38,066 bases of DNA from Mesorhizobium sp. (GCF_005063415.1 NZ_SUEG01000011.1:1-38066), one strand, 5' to 3'; positions 8,520-19,714 are shown, numbered from the stretch's first letter. Notes: a model not told the origin generated them from the letters alone. Numbers and translations: made by a program.

Positions 8520-8537
8520 AGAGTTCGAACGCAATCT
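8520..8537. promoter_or_regulatory. Putative TetR operator 2
   Basis: AGAGTTCGAACGCAATCT lies just upstream of the ribosome site (AAGGAG) of the secreted protein gene at 8555. It matches operator 1 in inverted orientation and operator 3 at 17 of 18 positions. A repressor bound here would block the rightward promoter. Confidence 0.7.
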
Positions 8538-8554
8538 AAAAAGGAGATACGAAA

Positions 8555-8917
8555 ATGATCCGCAAAACCCTGAGCGCATCGCTCCTGGCCGCGCTGTTTC
8601 TTGCGACCCCGGCTTTTGCCGAGGAAGCCACCATCGGACGCCCGATCGAAGGCGGCAGCCTGCACGAGGGACACCTTGACATGGTGGTCTACTACGTCCC
8701 GGTCGACGGCGGCCTCCTAGAGGTCACCGCCACCTTCGCGCCGAAGACCGGGGGCGATCCGCTGCGCGTCGTCATGGGTCTCGCCAACGATGACTCCGTG
8801 GCCTTTTCCATGCCGGGCCACCAGGGCTCGCTTTACGCGTTTTCAAGGTCCGGCGAGCAGGTGACGGCCTCGACCGAGACTGACATGGTTCTGCGAGCCG
8901 ACGCGACAATGCGCTGA
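8555..8917 (+). CDS. Small secreted protein of unknown function, TetR-controlled
   Basis: A 120-aa protein with a clear Sec signal peptide (MIRKTLSASLLAALFLATPAFA, cleavage after AFA near residue 22). The mature chain of about 98 residues is beta-rich and has no Cys (MVVYYVPVDGGLLEVTATFAP, VVMGLANDDSVAFSMPG). The start codon is 12 bp after AAGGAG. Divergence from the TetR gene and two operator copies in front make it the likely regulatory target. I do not recognise the family. The sequence suggests a small periplasmic beta-sandwich. Confidence 0.75.
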   Translation: MIRKTLSASLLAALFLATPAFAEEATIGRPIEGGSLHEGHLDMVVYYVPVDGGLLEVTATFAPKTGGDPLRVVMGLANDDSVAFSMPGHQGSLYAFSRSGEQVTASTETDMVLRADATMR

Positions 8918-8984
8918 CCCGACATGCAGACCGCGACCTGCGTGCTGCGGACCGTGAGCTCTCGCGTCAGCGCGGCCGACGTAG

Positions 8985-9002
8985 AGAGGTCGAACGCAAT
9001 CT
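8985..9002. promoter_or_regulatory. Putative TetR operator 3
   Basis: AGAGGTCGAACGCAATCT matches operator 2 at 17 of 18 positions and stands in the same position relative to an ATG (with GAGGAG in between) as operator 2 does. It therefore seems to be a duplicated promoter-operator, now in front of a stub of a gene. Confidence 0.65.
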
Positions 9003-9017
9003 ACTCGATATGAGGAG

Positions 9018-9089
9018 ATGGGCATGAAAACGAGACCCGCCATTGTGCTCGCGGGCGTCCTGTTCGGACGGTCCTCCCGAGAGTGCTAG
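9018..9089 (+). pseudogene. Truncated secreted-protein gene (signal-peptide stub)
   Basis: After operator 3 and a GAGGAG ribosome site, ATG codons at 9018 or 9024 open a frame of only 23 or 21 codons (MKTRPAIVLAGVLFG...). It looks like the first half of a signal peptide and then stops at a TAG at 9087-9089. No continuing frame with recognisable homology follows. I read it as the leftover of a second gene under the TetR regulator, removed by frameshift or deletion. A genuine short peptide is possible but less likely. Confidence 0.5.
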
Positions 9090-9266
9090 GAGCACGCAAA
9101 AGCCGCATTAGAGACGGCCACAGCAGCAGCCACCGGACAGAAACCAATAAGGTTCCACCGGATCAACGCCAGCGTTCCCCAAGGGCGGCGAGCATCATCA
9201 GAATCAGCCGACGGAGCGCCACGGTGCCTTCGATCACGCCATCGAATAAGCTTGAGGAGAGGTCAA

Positions 9267-9725
9267 ATGCTATACAGTTATTTTGTCGAGAAATCAATCC
9301 GAGACAGCTTCGACCACGTCAACAACCATCGCTGGGATGAGGCGGTGAAGGCACTCGCGCCGCATGTCCATCACCGCGTTTCCGGCGCCCACGCGCTTGG
9401 TGGTGAGCGCCACGACAAAGAAGCCATGCGCCGCTGGTTTAAGCGCCTCGGCCGCGTCCTGCCCAATCTCCATCTCACGGTCAACCACATCTGGGTGAAG
9501 GGCTGGCCGTGGCATACCACCGTGTTTGCCCAGTGGGACGGCACCGCAACGCTGCTCAATGGCGACGCGTCGTACGTCAACGGTGGTCTCCACGTGTTCA
9601 CCCTGCGGTGGGGCAGAGTCTATGCACTTGAGGAATTTTACGATTCACAAGCAGCGGCCCGCGGTCTTGCCAACCAAGCGGCAGCTGGCCTCGAAGAAGC
9701 TGTCGCCGAACCAATTGTAGGCTAG
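9267..9725 (+). CDS. NTF2-like / SnoaL-fold protein
   Basis: A 152-aa protein. The ATG at 9267 follows GAGGAGAGG at the right distance; a TTG five codons upstream is less likely. The chain has the layout of the nuclear transport factor 2-like superfamily: an N-terminal helix (FDHVNNHRWDEAVKALAP), HRVSGAHALGGERHDKEAMRRWFKRL, then long strands (LHLTVNHIWVKGWPWHTTVFAQWDG; GGLHVFTLRWGRVYALEEFYD). Such proteins act as small isomerases, hydrolases or ligand binders, and many lack a known reaction. It is on the strand facing cbbR, with no clear partner gene. Confidence 0.75.
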   Translation: MLYSYFVEKSIRDSFDHVNNHRWDEAVKALAPHVHHRVSGAHALGGERHDKEAMRRWFKRLGRVLPNLHLTVNHIWVKGWPWHTTVFAQWDGTATLLNGDASYVNGGLHVFTLRWGRVYALEEFYDSQAAARGLANQAAAGLEEAVAEPIVG

Positions 9726-9936
9726 CAGAAGCTCAGTCAAAGCTCACCGTTCCGTGAACGCGGGGCGCTACCCCGTGGCCCAGCGCTTGGATGGCGGTCG
9801 CCTCGGCTCCGCAAATGCGTGCCACCAGCGATGCCTCCCGATCCTCGGCTCGTGGACGTCGGTCTGGAGATCACAGCCGATCAGCCGCTGATACGCACCA
9901 TCGTTTGTCTGAAGCGTTTGCCTTGGGCCGCGCGCC

Positions 9937-10896
9937 CTAAGTCGCGCGACGTTTGGTGTTCGGTTCCTCCTGCGGATAGAGCTTGCCGAACAGTGGCAGG
10001 TACATCGCGCCCTTGCGCATCAGAAAATCGTGGAAGGTCGCCATCGCCGGCGAGATCGCGTGATCGCTGCGCATCACCGAAAACCATTGCCGGCGGATCG
10101 GCATGCCGACAACGTCGAGGATGACCAGCCGGCCAGCCTCGATTTCCGCGGCGATGGTGTGGGCAGAGATGAAGGCGATGCCGAGCCCGGCCATCACCGC
10201 CTGTTTGATCGTCTCGTTCGAGCCCATCTCGACGCCGAGATCGTCGATGCGGCCAGGCACTTCGCTCAGGAATATTTCCAGCGAGATGCGCGTGCCGGAG
10301 CCGGACTCGCGAATGAGGAAATGTTCCTGGGCGATCCGCTCCTTGGATATCTCGCGCACCGAGGCCAGCGGGTGGTCCGGCGGCGCGATGATGACCAGCG
10401 GATGATCGCCGAAGACCGAGGCACGCACCGGGACTTCCTTCGCCGGGCGTCCCATCAGCGCGATGTCGATGTCGTGATTCTTCAGATTGTCGATCGTCTC
10501 GGCGCGATTACCAATGGCAAGCCGCATGTCAATGTCGGGATGTTCCTTCATGAAGGCAGCCATCAGCCGCGGTGCGAAATATTTGGCCGTGGAAACGACA
10601 CCGAGTCGCAAGCTGCCGGCGCGCACCCCCTTGATCGCATCCATCTTGTCTTCGAGCAGACGAAGCCGCTCCTCGATGGCCTGTGCCGTCTCGACGAAGG
10701 CAAGACCTGCGGCAGTGGGACGCATACCGTCCGCCGTCCGGTCAAACAAGGCCAGTTGGAACTCTTCCTCAACCTGCCGCAACTGGATCGTCACCGCTGG
10801 AGGAGACAGGCCTAACACCTTGGCTGCACTGACGATTTTCCCGTGGCGGACGATTGCCTGAACGGTCTTGAACTGCTTGAGCGTGAGGTTTCTCAT
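9937..10896 (-). CDS. cbbR: CbbR, LysR-type regulator of the Calvin-cycle operon
   Basis: A 319-aa LysR-type activator. The winged helix-turn-helix occupies about residues 1-62 (LTLKQFKTVQAIVRHGKIVSAAKVLGLSPPAVT). The co-inducer domain has the CbbR-like features LRLGVVSTAKYFAPRLMAAF, IALMGRPAKEVPVRASVFGDHPLVIIAPPDHPLA and the SGSGTRISLE loop. It is transcribed away from cbbF with a 123-bp shared region, the standard cbbR-cbb arrangement. In related bacteria CbbR responds to RuBP, ATP or NADPH levels. Family and role are firmly supported by sequence and context. Confidence 0.95.
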   Translation of the reverse strand: MRNLTLKQFKTVQAIVRHGKIVSAAKVLGLSPPAVTIQLRQVEEEFQLALFDRTADGMRPTAAGLAFVETAQAIEERLRLLEDKMDAIKGVRAGSLRLGVVSTAKYFAPRLMAAFMKEHPDIDMRLAIGNRAETIDNLKNHDIDIALMGRPAKEVPVRASVFGDHPLVIIAPPDHPLASVREISKERIAQEHFLIRESGSGTRISLEIFLSEVPGRIDDLGVEMGSNETIKQAVMAGLGIAFISAHTIAAEIEAGRLVILDVVGMPIRRQWFSVMRSDHAISPAMATFHDFLMRKGAMYLPLFGKLYPQEEPNTKRRAT

Positions 10897-10903
10897 GCAG
10901 CAT

Positions 10904-10920
10904 ACTAAAATTTTTTTAGT
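10904..10920. promoter_or_regulatory. Putative CbbR site, proximal to cbbR
   Basis: A perfect inverted repeat with 7-bp arms (ACTAAAA / TTTTAGT) around a 3-bp centre, seven bases from the cbbR start codon. This is the usual location of the recognition site for autorepression in LysR systems. Confidence 0.6.
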
Positions 10921-10924
10921 GCTA

Positions 10925-10948
10925 AAGTAAAGTTATTGAATTTTACTT
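10925..10948. promoter_or_regulatory. Putative CbbR site, proximal to cbbF
   Basis: A perfect inverted repeat with arms AAGTAAA and TTTACTT separated by 10 bp, adjoining the first site on its cbbF side. It is a candidate activation half of the CbbR site. The separation between the two symmetric centres is about 24 bp. Confidence 0.55.
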
Positions 10949-11019
10949 ATCCAGCATCGTTTGTTTTCATTCCCCAATCCGGCCGATCCGAGGAGAGGCG
11001 GCTGGATCGGGAGGTTACG

Positions 11020-12066
11020 ATGCCAGCGGCAACGCTCGACGCTTTTCTGAACTCCTATCTCGGCGAGCCGGACGAACTGCGCTCCGCGGTCGTAATGACC
11101 GTCCGTCGGCTGACGCAGGCGGCCACCACGATCCGCAACACCATCAATCAAGGGGTACTCGGCACCGCCTTTGCCGGAACCCGTGGCGCCAATGCTGACG
11201 GCGATGTTCAGAAGGATCTCGATGTCTTCGCCGACGACATCTTTCTCGATGCCATGCGCCACGCTCCGGTCGCGCTCTACGCTTCCGAGGAACTGGACCA
11301 GCCAGTGCTTCTCGACAGGCAAGCGCCTCTTGCCATCGCCATCGACCCGCTCGACGGCTCTTCCAACATCGACACCAACGTGTCGATTGGAACGATCTTC
11401 TCGCTTCTGCCTGCAACTGGCGCGCCGGATGCGAATCCGGCCGCCTCATTTTTGCAGGCAGGGGTGAACCAGCTGGGCGCCGGCTTCTTCATCTACGGGC
11501 CGCAGCTGGCGCTCGTTCTGTCTCTCGGCAGCGGCACGCATGTCTTCGTTCTCTCGGCCAGGCTCGGCACCTTCGTCCAGGCCTACGAGAGCCGGGTCAT
11601 CCCCCAGCGTACCCAGGAATTCGCCATCAACGCCGCCAACTACCGGCACTGGGACGAGGCGGTGCGGCTCTACATCGACGACTGCCTCGAAGGCACCGAA
11701 GGCCCACGTGAGAAGGACTTCAACATGCGCTGGATCGCCTCCCTGGTCGCGGACTGCTACCGCATATTGATGCGCGGCGGCGTATTCCTGTATCCGGGCG
11801 ACAAGCGCAAGGGCTACAGGCAGGGGCGACTTCGCCTCGTCTATGAGGCAAACCCGATCGCCTATCTCGTCGAACAGGCGGGCGGTGCCGCCACCGATAC
11901 GATCACCCGCATCCTCGGAATCGAACCCGAGAGCCTGCACCAGCGCGTGCCCATGGTTTTCGGATCGGCGCGGGAAGTCGCGCGCATCATCCGCTACCAC
12001 ACCGAGCCGAGCGCCATCGGCGAGCGCGCGCCGCTGTTCAGCCGCCGTGGCCTTTTCAGGGCCTGA
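11020..12066 (+). CDS. cbbF: Fructose-1,6-/sedoheptulose-1,7-bisphosphatase, class I
   Basis: A 348-aa cytoplasmic phosphatase that removes the C1 phosphate of fructose-1,6-bisphosphate (and probably sedoheptulose-1,7-bisphosphate) in the Calvin cycle. The metal site signature IDPLDGSSNID is at residues 108-118, with the EE pair at 90-91 and NMRWIASLVADCYRIL in the substrate region. I chose ATG 11020, behind GGGAGG. The open frame starts 28 codons further up, but that segment overlaps the CbbR site region. First gene of the cbb operon, 5 bp before cbbP. Confidence 0.96.
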   Translation: MPAATLDAFLNSYLGEPDELRSAVVMTVRRLTQAATTIRNTINQGVLGTAFAGTRGANADGDVQKDLDVFADDIFLDAMRHAPVALYASEELDQPVLLDRQAPLAIAIDPLDGSSNIDTNVSIGTIFSLLPATGAPDANPAASFLQAGVNQLGAGFFIYGPQLALVLSLGSGTHVFVLSARLGTFVQAYESRVIPQRTQEFAINAANYRHWDEAVRLYIDDCLEGTEGPREKDFNMRWIASLVADCYRILMRGGVFLYPGDKRKGYRQGRLRLVYEANPIAYLVEQAGGAATDTITRILGIEPESLHQRVPMVFGSAREVARIIRYHTEPSAIGERAPLFSRRGLFRA

Positions 12067-12071
12067 AGACC

Positions 12072-12944
12072 ATGTCGGCAAAGCACCCCATCATTACCAT
12101 CACCGGGTCGTCGGGCGCAGGCACTACCTCTGTCAAGCGCATCTTCGAGCTGATCTTCCGGCGCGAGAACATCGGGGCCGCCTTCATCGAAGGCGATGCT
12201 TTCCATCGCTACGACCGCGCCACGATGAAGGCGAAGGTGGCCGAGGAGGAAAAGGCGGGCAATCCGAACTTCACCCACTTCCACGCCGAGGCCAATGAAC
12301 TGGCGATCCTCGAAGAGGTATTCGAGGAATATGGCCGCCGGGGAACCGGAAAGACCCGCACATACATCCATGACGAGGATGAGGAGAAGCAGTACGGCAC
12401 GCCGCCAGGACATTTCACCGAATGGCGCGAATTTCCGCCGAGCGACCTGCTCTTCTACGAGGGCCTGCATGGCTGCGTCGTCACCGACAAGATCAACCTG
12501 GCCAGGCACGCGGACCTCAAGATCGGCGTGGTGCCGGTCATAAATCTCGAATGGATCCAGAAGATCCATCGCGACCGCGCAACGCGCGGCTATTCCACCG
12601 AGGCGGTGATGGACGTGATCCTGCGCCGCATGCCGGACTATGTCCGCTACATCGTCCCGCAGTTTTCGCAGACCGCCATCAACTTCCAGCGCGTGCCGAT
12701 CGTCGACACGTCCAATCCATTCATCGCGCGCTGGATTCCGACGCCCGACGAATCGATGCTGGTTATCCGCTTCGCCAATCCGCGCGGCATCGATTTCCCC
12801 TACCTGCTTTCGATGATCCACGATTCGTTCATGTCGCGGCCGAATTCCATAGTGGTGCCCGGCAACAAGCTCGACCTCGCCATGCAGCTGATCCTGACGC
12901 CGCTCATCCTGCAATTGATCGAACGCAAGAACCGTGTGTCGTGA
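12072..12944 (+). CDS. cbbP: Phosphoribulokinase
   Basis: A 290-aa kinase that converts ribulose-5-phosphate and ATP to ribulose-1,5-bisphosphate, the step that feeds RuBisCO. The P-loop is GSSGAGTT at residues 12-19. The [10 protein letters not shown] segment follows, then the acceptor-binding region ([10 protein letters not shown]) and FYEGLHGCV. This is the proteobacterial octameric PRK type, and the length fits. It follows cbbF by 5 bp and precedes cbbT by 10 bp, so they are co-transcribed. Confidence 0.96.
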   Translation: MSAKHPIITITGSSGAGTTSVKRIFELIFRRENIGAAFIEGDAFHRYDRATMKAKVAEEEKAGNPNFTHFHAEANELAILEEVFEEYGRRGTGKTRTYIHDEDEEKQYGTPPGHFTEWREFPPSDLLFYEGLHGCVVTDKINLARHADLKIGVVPVINLEWIQKIHRDRATRGYSTEAVMDVILRRMPDYVRYIVPQFSQTAINFQRVPIVDTSNPFIARWIPTPDESMLVIRFANPRGIDFPYLLSMIHDSFMSRPNSIVVPGNKLDLAMQLILTPLILQLIERKNRVS

Positions 12945-12954
12945 GGAGGACGCC

Positions 12955-14961
12955 ATGAACAGCCAAGCAGCAGCACTGAAGCCCGTCGCCGCCGTGTTGG
13001 AGCGCGATATGGCGAACGCCATTCGCGCATTGGCGATGGACAGCGTCCAAAAGGCCAATTCCGGTCATCCGGGCATGCCAATGGGCATGGCCGATGTCGC
13101 GACGGTGCTGTTCAGCCGCTTCATCAATATCGATCCGTCGATGCCGGACTGGCCCGATCGCGACCGCTTCGTGCTTTCGGCCGGGCACGGCTCGATGCTG
13201 CAATATGCGCTGCATTACCTGCTCGGCTACGAGGACATGCCGATCGAGGAGTTGCAGCGGTTTCGCCAGCTGGGCAGCCGCACTGCCGGCCATCCGGAAT
13301 ATGGCCATGCGCTTGGCATCGAGACGACGACCGGTCCGCTTGGACAAGGCATTTCGACCGCGGTCGGCATGGCGCTGGCGGAGCGCATGCTTGCTGCCCG
13401 CCACGGCGCCGATCTCGTCGACCATTTCACCTACGCGATCGCCGGCGACGGCTGCCTGCAGGAAGGCATCAGCCACGAGGCGATCGATCTTGCCGGTCAC
13501 CTGAAGCTGTCCCGGCTGATCGTCTTTTGGGACGACAATGCGATCTCGATCGACGGACCGACGTCGCTGTCGACATCGATGGACCAGCCGGCCCGGTTCA
13601 AAGCCGCTGGATGGCATGTCCAATCGGTGGACGGCCACGATATGGAAGCTGTCGCTGCGGCAATCGAAGCGGCGCAGCAATCGGACCAGCCGTCTCTGAT
13701 CGCCTGCCGCACGGTGATCGGCAAGGGCGCGCCCAATCTGGGCGGCTCGGAGAAGACGCATGGCGCGCCGCTCGGCGATGCCGAGATCGCCGCGACGCGC
13801 GAAAACATCGGCTGGGCCTACGCGCCGTTCGAGGTGCCGGACCACATCCTTTTCACCTGGCGCGAAATTGCCGAGCGCGGGCAAGCCGCACGGCACGCCT
13901 GGGAGCAGCGGCTTGCCGCCTCGCCGCGGCGCCAGGCCTTTGAGAGCGCGGTCGCCGGCAACCTGCCCGGCGCGGTCTTCGAAGCGCTCGGCGCTTTCCG
14001 CAAGGAGCATGTCGAGAAGGCGACCAAGGTTGCAACGCGAAAAGCCTCCGAAATGGCGCTCGGCGCCATCAACGCCGCAACCGACCTGACCGTCGGCGGC
14101 TCCGCTGATCTGACGCATTCGAACCTGACGATCACCAAGGGCATGGATCGCATAGCGCCTGATGACTATGCCGGCCGCTACATTCACTATGGCATCCGCG
14201 AGCACGGCATGGCCGCGGCCATGAACGGCATCGCACTGCATGGCGGCTTCGTGCCTTATGGCGGCACGTTCCTGTGCTTCGCCGACTATGCGCGCGGCGC
14301 GATGCGGCTCTCGGCGCTCATGGGCCAGCGCATCATCTATGTGATGACGCATGATTCCATTGGTCTCGGCGAGGACGGCCCGACCCACCAGCCGGTCGAG
14401 CACCTGGCGATGCTGCGGGCCACGCCGAACCTCAACGTCTTCCGTCCGGCCGACATCATCGAAACGGCGGAGTGCTGGGAACTGGCCCTGAAGAGCGAGA
14501 ACCGGCCGAGCGTGCTGGTGCTCTCCCGCCAGAACCTGCCGATGCTGCGCCAGACAGACAGCGACGAGAACCGGTCGAGCCAGGGCGCTTACATCCTGCG
14601 CGAGCCGCCCGAGCACCGCGCCGTGACGCTGATCGCCACCGGCTCGGAGGTCGAGATTGCCGTTGCCGCCGCTGAACGGCTGGAGACCGAGCACGGCATC
14701 GCCGCCGCGGTCGTCTCGATGCCGTGCTGGGAGCTTTTCGAGGAACAGGACGCCGGCACCCGCAAGGCCGTCCTCGGCTCGGCGCCGCGCATTGCCATCG
14801 AAGCCGCAGCACGGCTCGGCTGGGACCGCTGGATAGGCGACACCGGCATTTTCGTCGGCATGGCCGGTTTCGGCGCCAGCGCCCCTGCCCCGGATCTCTA
14901 CCGGCATTTCGAAATCACGCCCGAAGCCGTCTCGGCAGCGGCGCTGAAGCTCATCATCTAG
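12955..14961 (+). CDS. cbbT: Transketolase of the Calvin cycle
   Basis: A 668-aa thiamine-diphosphate enzyme moving two-carbon units between sugar phosphates. The N-terminal domain has SGHPGMPMG (36-44), the HGSM loop and the ThDP motif GDGCLQEG...WDDN (about 164-195). The middle domain has [10 protein letters not shown] and [18 protein letters not shown], and [25 protein letters not shown] is the conserved block for the second half-site. Start ATG at 12955, behind GAGGA; an in-frame start seven codons earlier overlaps cbbP. It is the cbb-operon copy; a housekeeping tkt probably exists elsewhere. Confidence 0.96.
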   Translation: MNSQAAALKPVAAVLERDMANAIRALAMDSVQKANSGHPGMPMGMADVATVLFSRFINIDPSMPDWPDRDRFVLSAGHGSMLQYALHYLLGYEDMPIEELQRFRQLGSRTAGHPEYGHALGIETTTGPLGQGISTAVGMALAERMLAARHGADLVDHFTYAIAGDGCLQEGISHEAIDLAGHLKLSRLIVFWDDNAISIDGPTSLSTSMDQPARFKAAGWHVQSVDGHDMEAVAAAIEAAQQSDQPSLIACRTVIGKGAPNLGGSEKTHGAPLGDAEIAATRENIGWAYAPFEVPDHILFTWREIAERGQAARHAWEQRLAASPRRQAFESAVAGNLPGAVFEALGAFRKEHVEKATKVATRKASEMALGAINAATDLTVGGSADLTHSNLTITKGMDRIAPDDYAGRYIHYGIREHGMAAAMNGIALHGGFVPYGGTFLCFADYARGAMRLSALMGQRIIYVMTHDSIGLGEDGPTHQPVEHLAMLRATPNLNVFRPADIIETAECWELALKSENRPSVLVLSRQNLPMLRQTDSDENRSSQGAYILREPPEHRAVTLIATGSEVEIAVAAAERLETEHGIAAAVVSMPCWELFEEQDAGTRKAVLGSAPRIAIEAAARLGWDRWIGDTGIFVGMAGFGASAPAPDLYRHFEITPEAVSAAALKLII

Positions 14962-14971
14962 GAGGACGACC

Positions 14972-16051
14972 ATGGCCCGCATCACCCTTCGCCAGCTTCT
15001 CGACCATGCCGCCGAGCACGGCTACGGGGTGCCGGCATTCAACATCAACAACATGGAACAGGGCCTCGCCATCATGGAGGCCGCCAGGGCCTGCGATGCG
15101 CCGGTCATCATCCAGGCCTCGCGCGGCGCCCGTTCCTATGCCAATGACATCATGCTGGCCAAGATGATGGAGGCGTTGACCGAAATCCATCCGGCCATTC
15201 CGCTATGCATCCATCAGGATCACGGCAACAACGAAGCCACCTGCCTGTCGGCGATCCGCAACGGCTTCACCTCGGTGATGATGGACGGGTCGCTGATGGC
15301 GGACGCCAAGACCCCGGCGAGCTACGAGTACAACGTCGCCATCACCGAACGTGTCGGACGCATGGCGCATTGGGTAGGCGCTTCGGTCGAAGGCGAGCTC
15401 GGCGTGCTCGGCTCGCTGGAAACCGGCCAGGGCGAGGCCGAGGACGGGCACGGCGCCGAAGGTGCGCTTTCCCACGACCAGCTTTTGACCGATCCCGATC
15501 AGGCGGTCGACTTCGTGACCGCCACCCGGGTCGACGCGCTGGCGATCGCCTGCGGTACCTCGCACGGCGCCTACAAATTCAGCCGCAAGCCTGACGGCGG
15601 CATCCTGGCCATGCAGCTGATCGAGGCGATCCACGAAAAGCTGCCCAACACGCATCTGGTCATGCATGGGTCTTCCTCCGTGCCGCAGGAACTGCAGGAC
15701 ATCATCAACAACTATGGCGGCGAGATGCCCCAGACCTTTGGCGTCCCGGTCGAGGAGATCGAGCGCGGCATCCGCTACGGCGTGCGCAAGGTCAACATCG
15801 ACACCGATTGCCGAATGGCCATGGCCGGGCAGTTCCGCCGCGTCGCGACGGAGGACCCGCGCGAATTCGATCCGCGTAAATTCCTGAAACCCGCCATGGA
15901 CGCCCTGCGCGACCTTTGCCGCGATCGCTTCGAACGCTTCGGCACCGCAGGCCATGCGTCGAAGATCAGGGTGATCGCCATGGATGAGATGGCGAAACGT
16001 TACGCCGCAGGAAAGCTCGACCCCCATATCGCAACCGCGAAAGCCGCCTGA
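14972..16051 (+). CDS. cbbA: Class II fructose-bisphosphate aldolase
   Basis: A 359-aa zinc-dependent aldolase (Calvin-cycle subtype) joining glyceraldehyde-3-phosphate and DHAP, and also acting on erythrose-4-phosphate. Evidence: [11 protein letters not shown] at the N-terminus, the metal-binding IHQDHGNN at 80-87 (Asp83, His84), SVMMDGSLM, the GELGVLGS loop and [12 protein letters not shown] for phosphate binding. Length and order (after cbbT, before cbbL) fit the cbbA type. Confidence 0.95.
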   Translation: MARITLRQLLDHAAEHGYGVPAFNINNMEQGLAIMEAARACDAPVIIQASRGARSYANDIMLAKMMEALTEIHPAIPLCIHQDHGNNEATCLSAIRNGFTSVMMDGSLMADAKTPASYEYNVAITERVGRMAHWVGASVEGELGVLGSLETGQGEAEDGHGAEGALSHDQLLTDPDQAVDFVTATRVDALAIACGTSHGAYKFSRKPDGGILAMQLIEAIHEKLPNTHLVMHGSSSVPQELQDIINNYGGEMPQTFGVPVEEIERGIRYGVRKVNIDTDCRMAMAGQFRRVATEDPREFDPRKFLKPAMDALRDLCRDRFERFGTAGHASKIRVIAMDEMAKRYAAGKLDPHIATAKAA

Positions 16052-17566
<1,515 letters not shown>

Positions 17567-17584
17567 ACGAAAGGAACCGTCGCC

Positions 17585-18019
17585 ATGATGACCAATCCCG
17601 GAAACAAGGTCACGCAGGGACAGTTTTCGTTCCTGCCCGAGCTGACCGATGAGCAGATTTCGGCGCAGATCAAATACGCGCTGAAAAACCACTGGGCGGT
17701 CAGCGTCGAATACACCGACGATCCGCATCCGCGAAACACCTATTGGGAAATGTACGGCAACCCGATGTTCGACCTGAGGGACCCGGCGGGCATCCTGCTT
17801 GAAGTCAACAATTGCCGGAAAGCCATGCCTAACATGTATGTCCGGGTCACCGCCTTCGATTCGACCAAGGGCTGGGAAGCGCCGCGCATGTCGTTCATCG
17901 TCAACCGGCCGCCCAATGAACCCGGGTTCCGGCTGCTGCGCCAGGAGCGTGACGGGCGCAGCCAGGGCTATTCGATCGTGCCTTATGCGACCGACAGGCC
18001 CGAAGGCGAGCGGAGCTAG
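17585..18019 (+). CDS. cbbS: RuBisCO small subunit, red-type
   Basis: A 144-aa subunit that caps the L8 core. Conserved features are [48 protein letters not shown] and the C-terminal extension after [14 protein letters not shown] that is characteristic of red-type small subunits (it forms the central beta barrel). The MM start at 17585/17588 is ambiguous by one residue. It directly precedes cbbX by 8 bp. Confidence 0.96.
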   Translation: MMTNPGNKVTQGQFSFLPELTDEQISAQIKYALKNHWAVSVEYTDDPHPRNTYWEMYGNPMFDLRDPAGILLEVNNCRKAMPNMYVRVTAFDSTKGWEAPRMSFIVNRPPNEPGFRLLRQERDGRSQGYSIVPYATDRPEGERS

Positions 18020-18027
18020 GCGAAACC

Positions 18028-18966
18028 ATGCTGGACGCGATAGCAAAGGGCGCTGCCGCGCAGGGCGAATCGGTGGATCTGCAGGCCGAGTTCGAGGCAT
18101 CCAACATCGACGAGGTGATGGAAAAGCTCGACCGCGAAGTCGTTGGCCTGAAACCTGTCAAGAACCGCATCCGCGAGATCGCCGCGCTGCTCCTGGTCGA
18201 CCGGCTTCGCCGCAAGTTCGGCCTGACATCGGGCGCGCCGACGCTGCACATGAACTTTACGGGAAATCCCGGTACCGGAAAGACTACCGTGGCGCTCAGA
18301 ATGGCCGAAATCCTGCATCGTCTCGGCTATGTTCGCGAAGGGCACATGGTCGCCGTGACGCGCGACGATCTCGTCGGCCAATATGTGGGCCACACCGCGC
18401 CCAAAACCCGCGACGTGATCAAGCGCGCCATGGGCGGGGTGCTTTTCATCGACGAGGCCTACTATCTCTACAAGCCCGAGAACGAACGCGACTACGGCCA
18501 GGAATCGATCGAAATCCTGCTGCAATGCATGGAAAACAACCGTGACGATCTGGTTGTGATTCTTGCTGGCTACAAGGACAAGATGGACCGCTTCTTCGAC
18601 AGTAATCCCGGCATGCGCTCGCGCATCGCCCATCACCTCGATTTTCCTGACTACGGCGTCAGCGAACTCAAATCGATCGCCGAGATCATGCTGGCGGAAC
18701 AGAATTACCGTCTCAGTGAAGCGGCGGCCAAGGCGCTCGAAGAGTATCTCCCGATCCGCATGCGACTGCCGCATTTCTCCAACGCCCGCTCGGTTCGCAA
18801 TAGCCTCGACCGGGCGCGGCTTCGCCAGGCCAGCCGGCTTTTCGCATCGCGCGACCGGGCGTTGACGAAAATCGATCTTATCACGATCGAGGAATCCGAC
18901 ATTCGCGGCAGCCGTGTGTTCGCGGAAGGTAAGCTCGAAGGCGAACCGGAGACGAAGGCGCGCTGA
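18028..18966 (+). CDS. cbbX: CbbX, red-type RuBisCO activase (AAA+)
   Basis: A 312-aa AAA+ motor that removes sugar phosphates from inhibited red-type RuBisCO. Walker A is GNPGTGKT at residues 79-86, Walker B LFIDEA at 139-144, and the pore loop YVGHTA at 119-124. The sensor region [12 protein letters not shown] carries the arginine finger. Direct placement after cbbS is typical. It is allosterically activated by RuBP in studied members. Start ATG at 18028, with GGAG upstream. Confidence 0.96.
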   Translation: MLDAIAKGAAAQGESVDLQAEFEASNIDEVMEKLDREVVGLKPVKNRIREIAALLLVDRLRRKFGLTSGAPTLHMNFTGNPGTGKTTVALRMAEILHRLGYVREGHMVAVTRDDLVGQYVGHTAPKTRDVIKRAMGGVLFIDEAYYLYKPENERDYGQESIEILLQCMENNRDDLVVILAGYKDKMDRFFDSNPGMRSRIAHHLDFPDYGVSELKSIAEIMLAEQNYRLSEAAAKALEEYLPIRMRLPHFSNARSVRNSLDRARLRQASRLFASRDRALTKIDLITIEESDIRGSRVFAEGKLEGEPETKAR

Positions 18967-19027
18967 CAAGACGACGCGGTTGGCGTGCAGCGACCGGACA
19001 CGGACGACAAAGTGGGAGCCGACGACC

Positions 19028-19714
19028 ATGGATACCAAGACAATCATCGCGCCCTCGGTGCTTTCCGCGGACTTCTCGCGGCTCGGCGGCGAGGTCGAAG
19101 CGGTCGTGCGGGCTGGTGCCGATTGGATCCATCTCGATGTGATGGATGGCCATTTCGTGCCCAACATCACCTTCGGTCCGCCAGTGATCAAGGCGATCCG
19201 TAGTCGAACGGACAAGGTCTTCGACTGCCACCTGATGATCGCGCCGGCCGACGCCTATCTCGCCGCCTTCGCCGATGCCGGCTGCGACATCATTACAGTG
19301 CACGCCGAGGCCGGGCCGCACCTAGACCGTTCGCTGCAGGCAATCAGGAATCTCGGCAAGAAGGCCGGCGTGTCGCTGAACCCGTCGACGCCGGAAAGCG
19401 TCATCGAATATGTCCTCGACCGGCTCGATCTGGTGCTTCTGATGACGGTCAATCCGGGCTTCGGCGGCCAGGCCTTCATTGCGGCAGTCGTCGACAAGGT
19501 CAGGCGGGTCAAGGCGTTGGTCGGCCATCGTCCGATCGACATACAGATCGACGGCGGCGTCACGCCCGAAACCGCTCCGCTGGTCACCGCGGCCGGCGCC
19601 AATGTGCTGGTCGCCGGCTCGGCCATCTTTAAGGGCGGCACCGAGGCGGCCTATTGCGCCAATATCGGCGCCATCAGGCAGGCGGCCGACGGGGCGATCC
19701 GGAAAGCTGCATAA
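19028..19714 (+). CDS. cbbE: Ribulose-phosphate 3-epimerase
   Basis: A 228-aa TIM-barrel enzyme interconverting ribulose-5-phosphate and xylulose-5-phosphate. Evidence: [14 protein letters not shown] at the N-terminus, [19 protein letters not shown] (His35, Asp37 metal ligands), [14 protein letters not shown] and the catalytic DGGV. I use ATG 19028; the frame is open 38 codons upstream, but that lies inside the cbbX 3' end and the gap after it. Located 61 bp after cbbX. Called cbbE or rpe. Confidence 0.95.
   Translation: MDTKTIIAPSVLSADFSRLGGEVEAVVRAGADWIHLDVMDGHFVPNITFGPPVIKAIRSRTDKVFDCHLMIAPADAYLAAFADAGCDIITVHAEAGPHLDRSLQAIRNLGKKAGVSLNPSTPESVIEYVLDRLDLVLLMTVNPGFGGQAFIAAVVDKVRRVKALVGHRPIDIQIDGGVTPETAPLVTAAGANVLVAGSAIFKGGTEAAYCANIGAIRQAADGAIRKAA

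Larger units (their letters stand above)
8918..9266. other. 349-bp region with third TetR operator and a broken gene
   Basis: Apart from the operator at 8985-9002 and the short reading frame at 9018-9089, I see nothing coding here. The stretch after 9090 has no frame with family-like sequence before the ribosome site at about 9254-9262 of the next gene. It looks like the remains of a deleted gene. Confidence 0.5.
10897..11019. promoter_or_regulatory. cbbR-cbbF divergent control region
   Basis: A 123-bp, AT-rich divergent promoter region in a GC-rich neighbourhood. It holds two inverted repeats: ACTAAAA...TTTTAGT at 10904-10920, and AAGTAAA...TTTACTT at 10925-10948. Both contain the T-N11-A type symmetry expected for LysR binding, and they lie side by side, as in known CbbR recognition and activation sites. 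CbbR binding is inferred. Confidence 0.7.

Noticed and set aside
8486..8542. Transcription terminator from the 17-bp inverted repeat before the small secreted gene
   Set aside because: The repeat lies in a divergent promoter between a TetR gene and its likely target and recurs as a single copy at 8985, so an operator is the better reading.
9726..9936. Possible reading frame between the NTF2-like gene and cbbR (GLEITADQPLIRTIV)
   Set aside because: Short, no start with a ribosome site, no family pattern. Considered an intergenic shadow.
12904..14985. Long leftward open frame of about 690 codons opposite cbbT
   Set aside because: It mirrors the codon pattern of cbbT on the opposite strand, has low-complexity Arg/Ala/Gly-rich sequence and no family motif. 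Similar antisense frames lie opposite the propeller, cbbL, xoxF and others.
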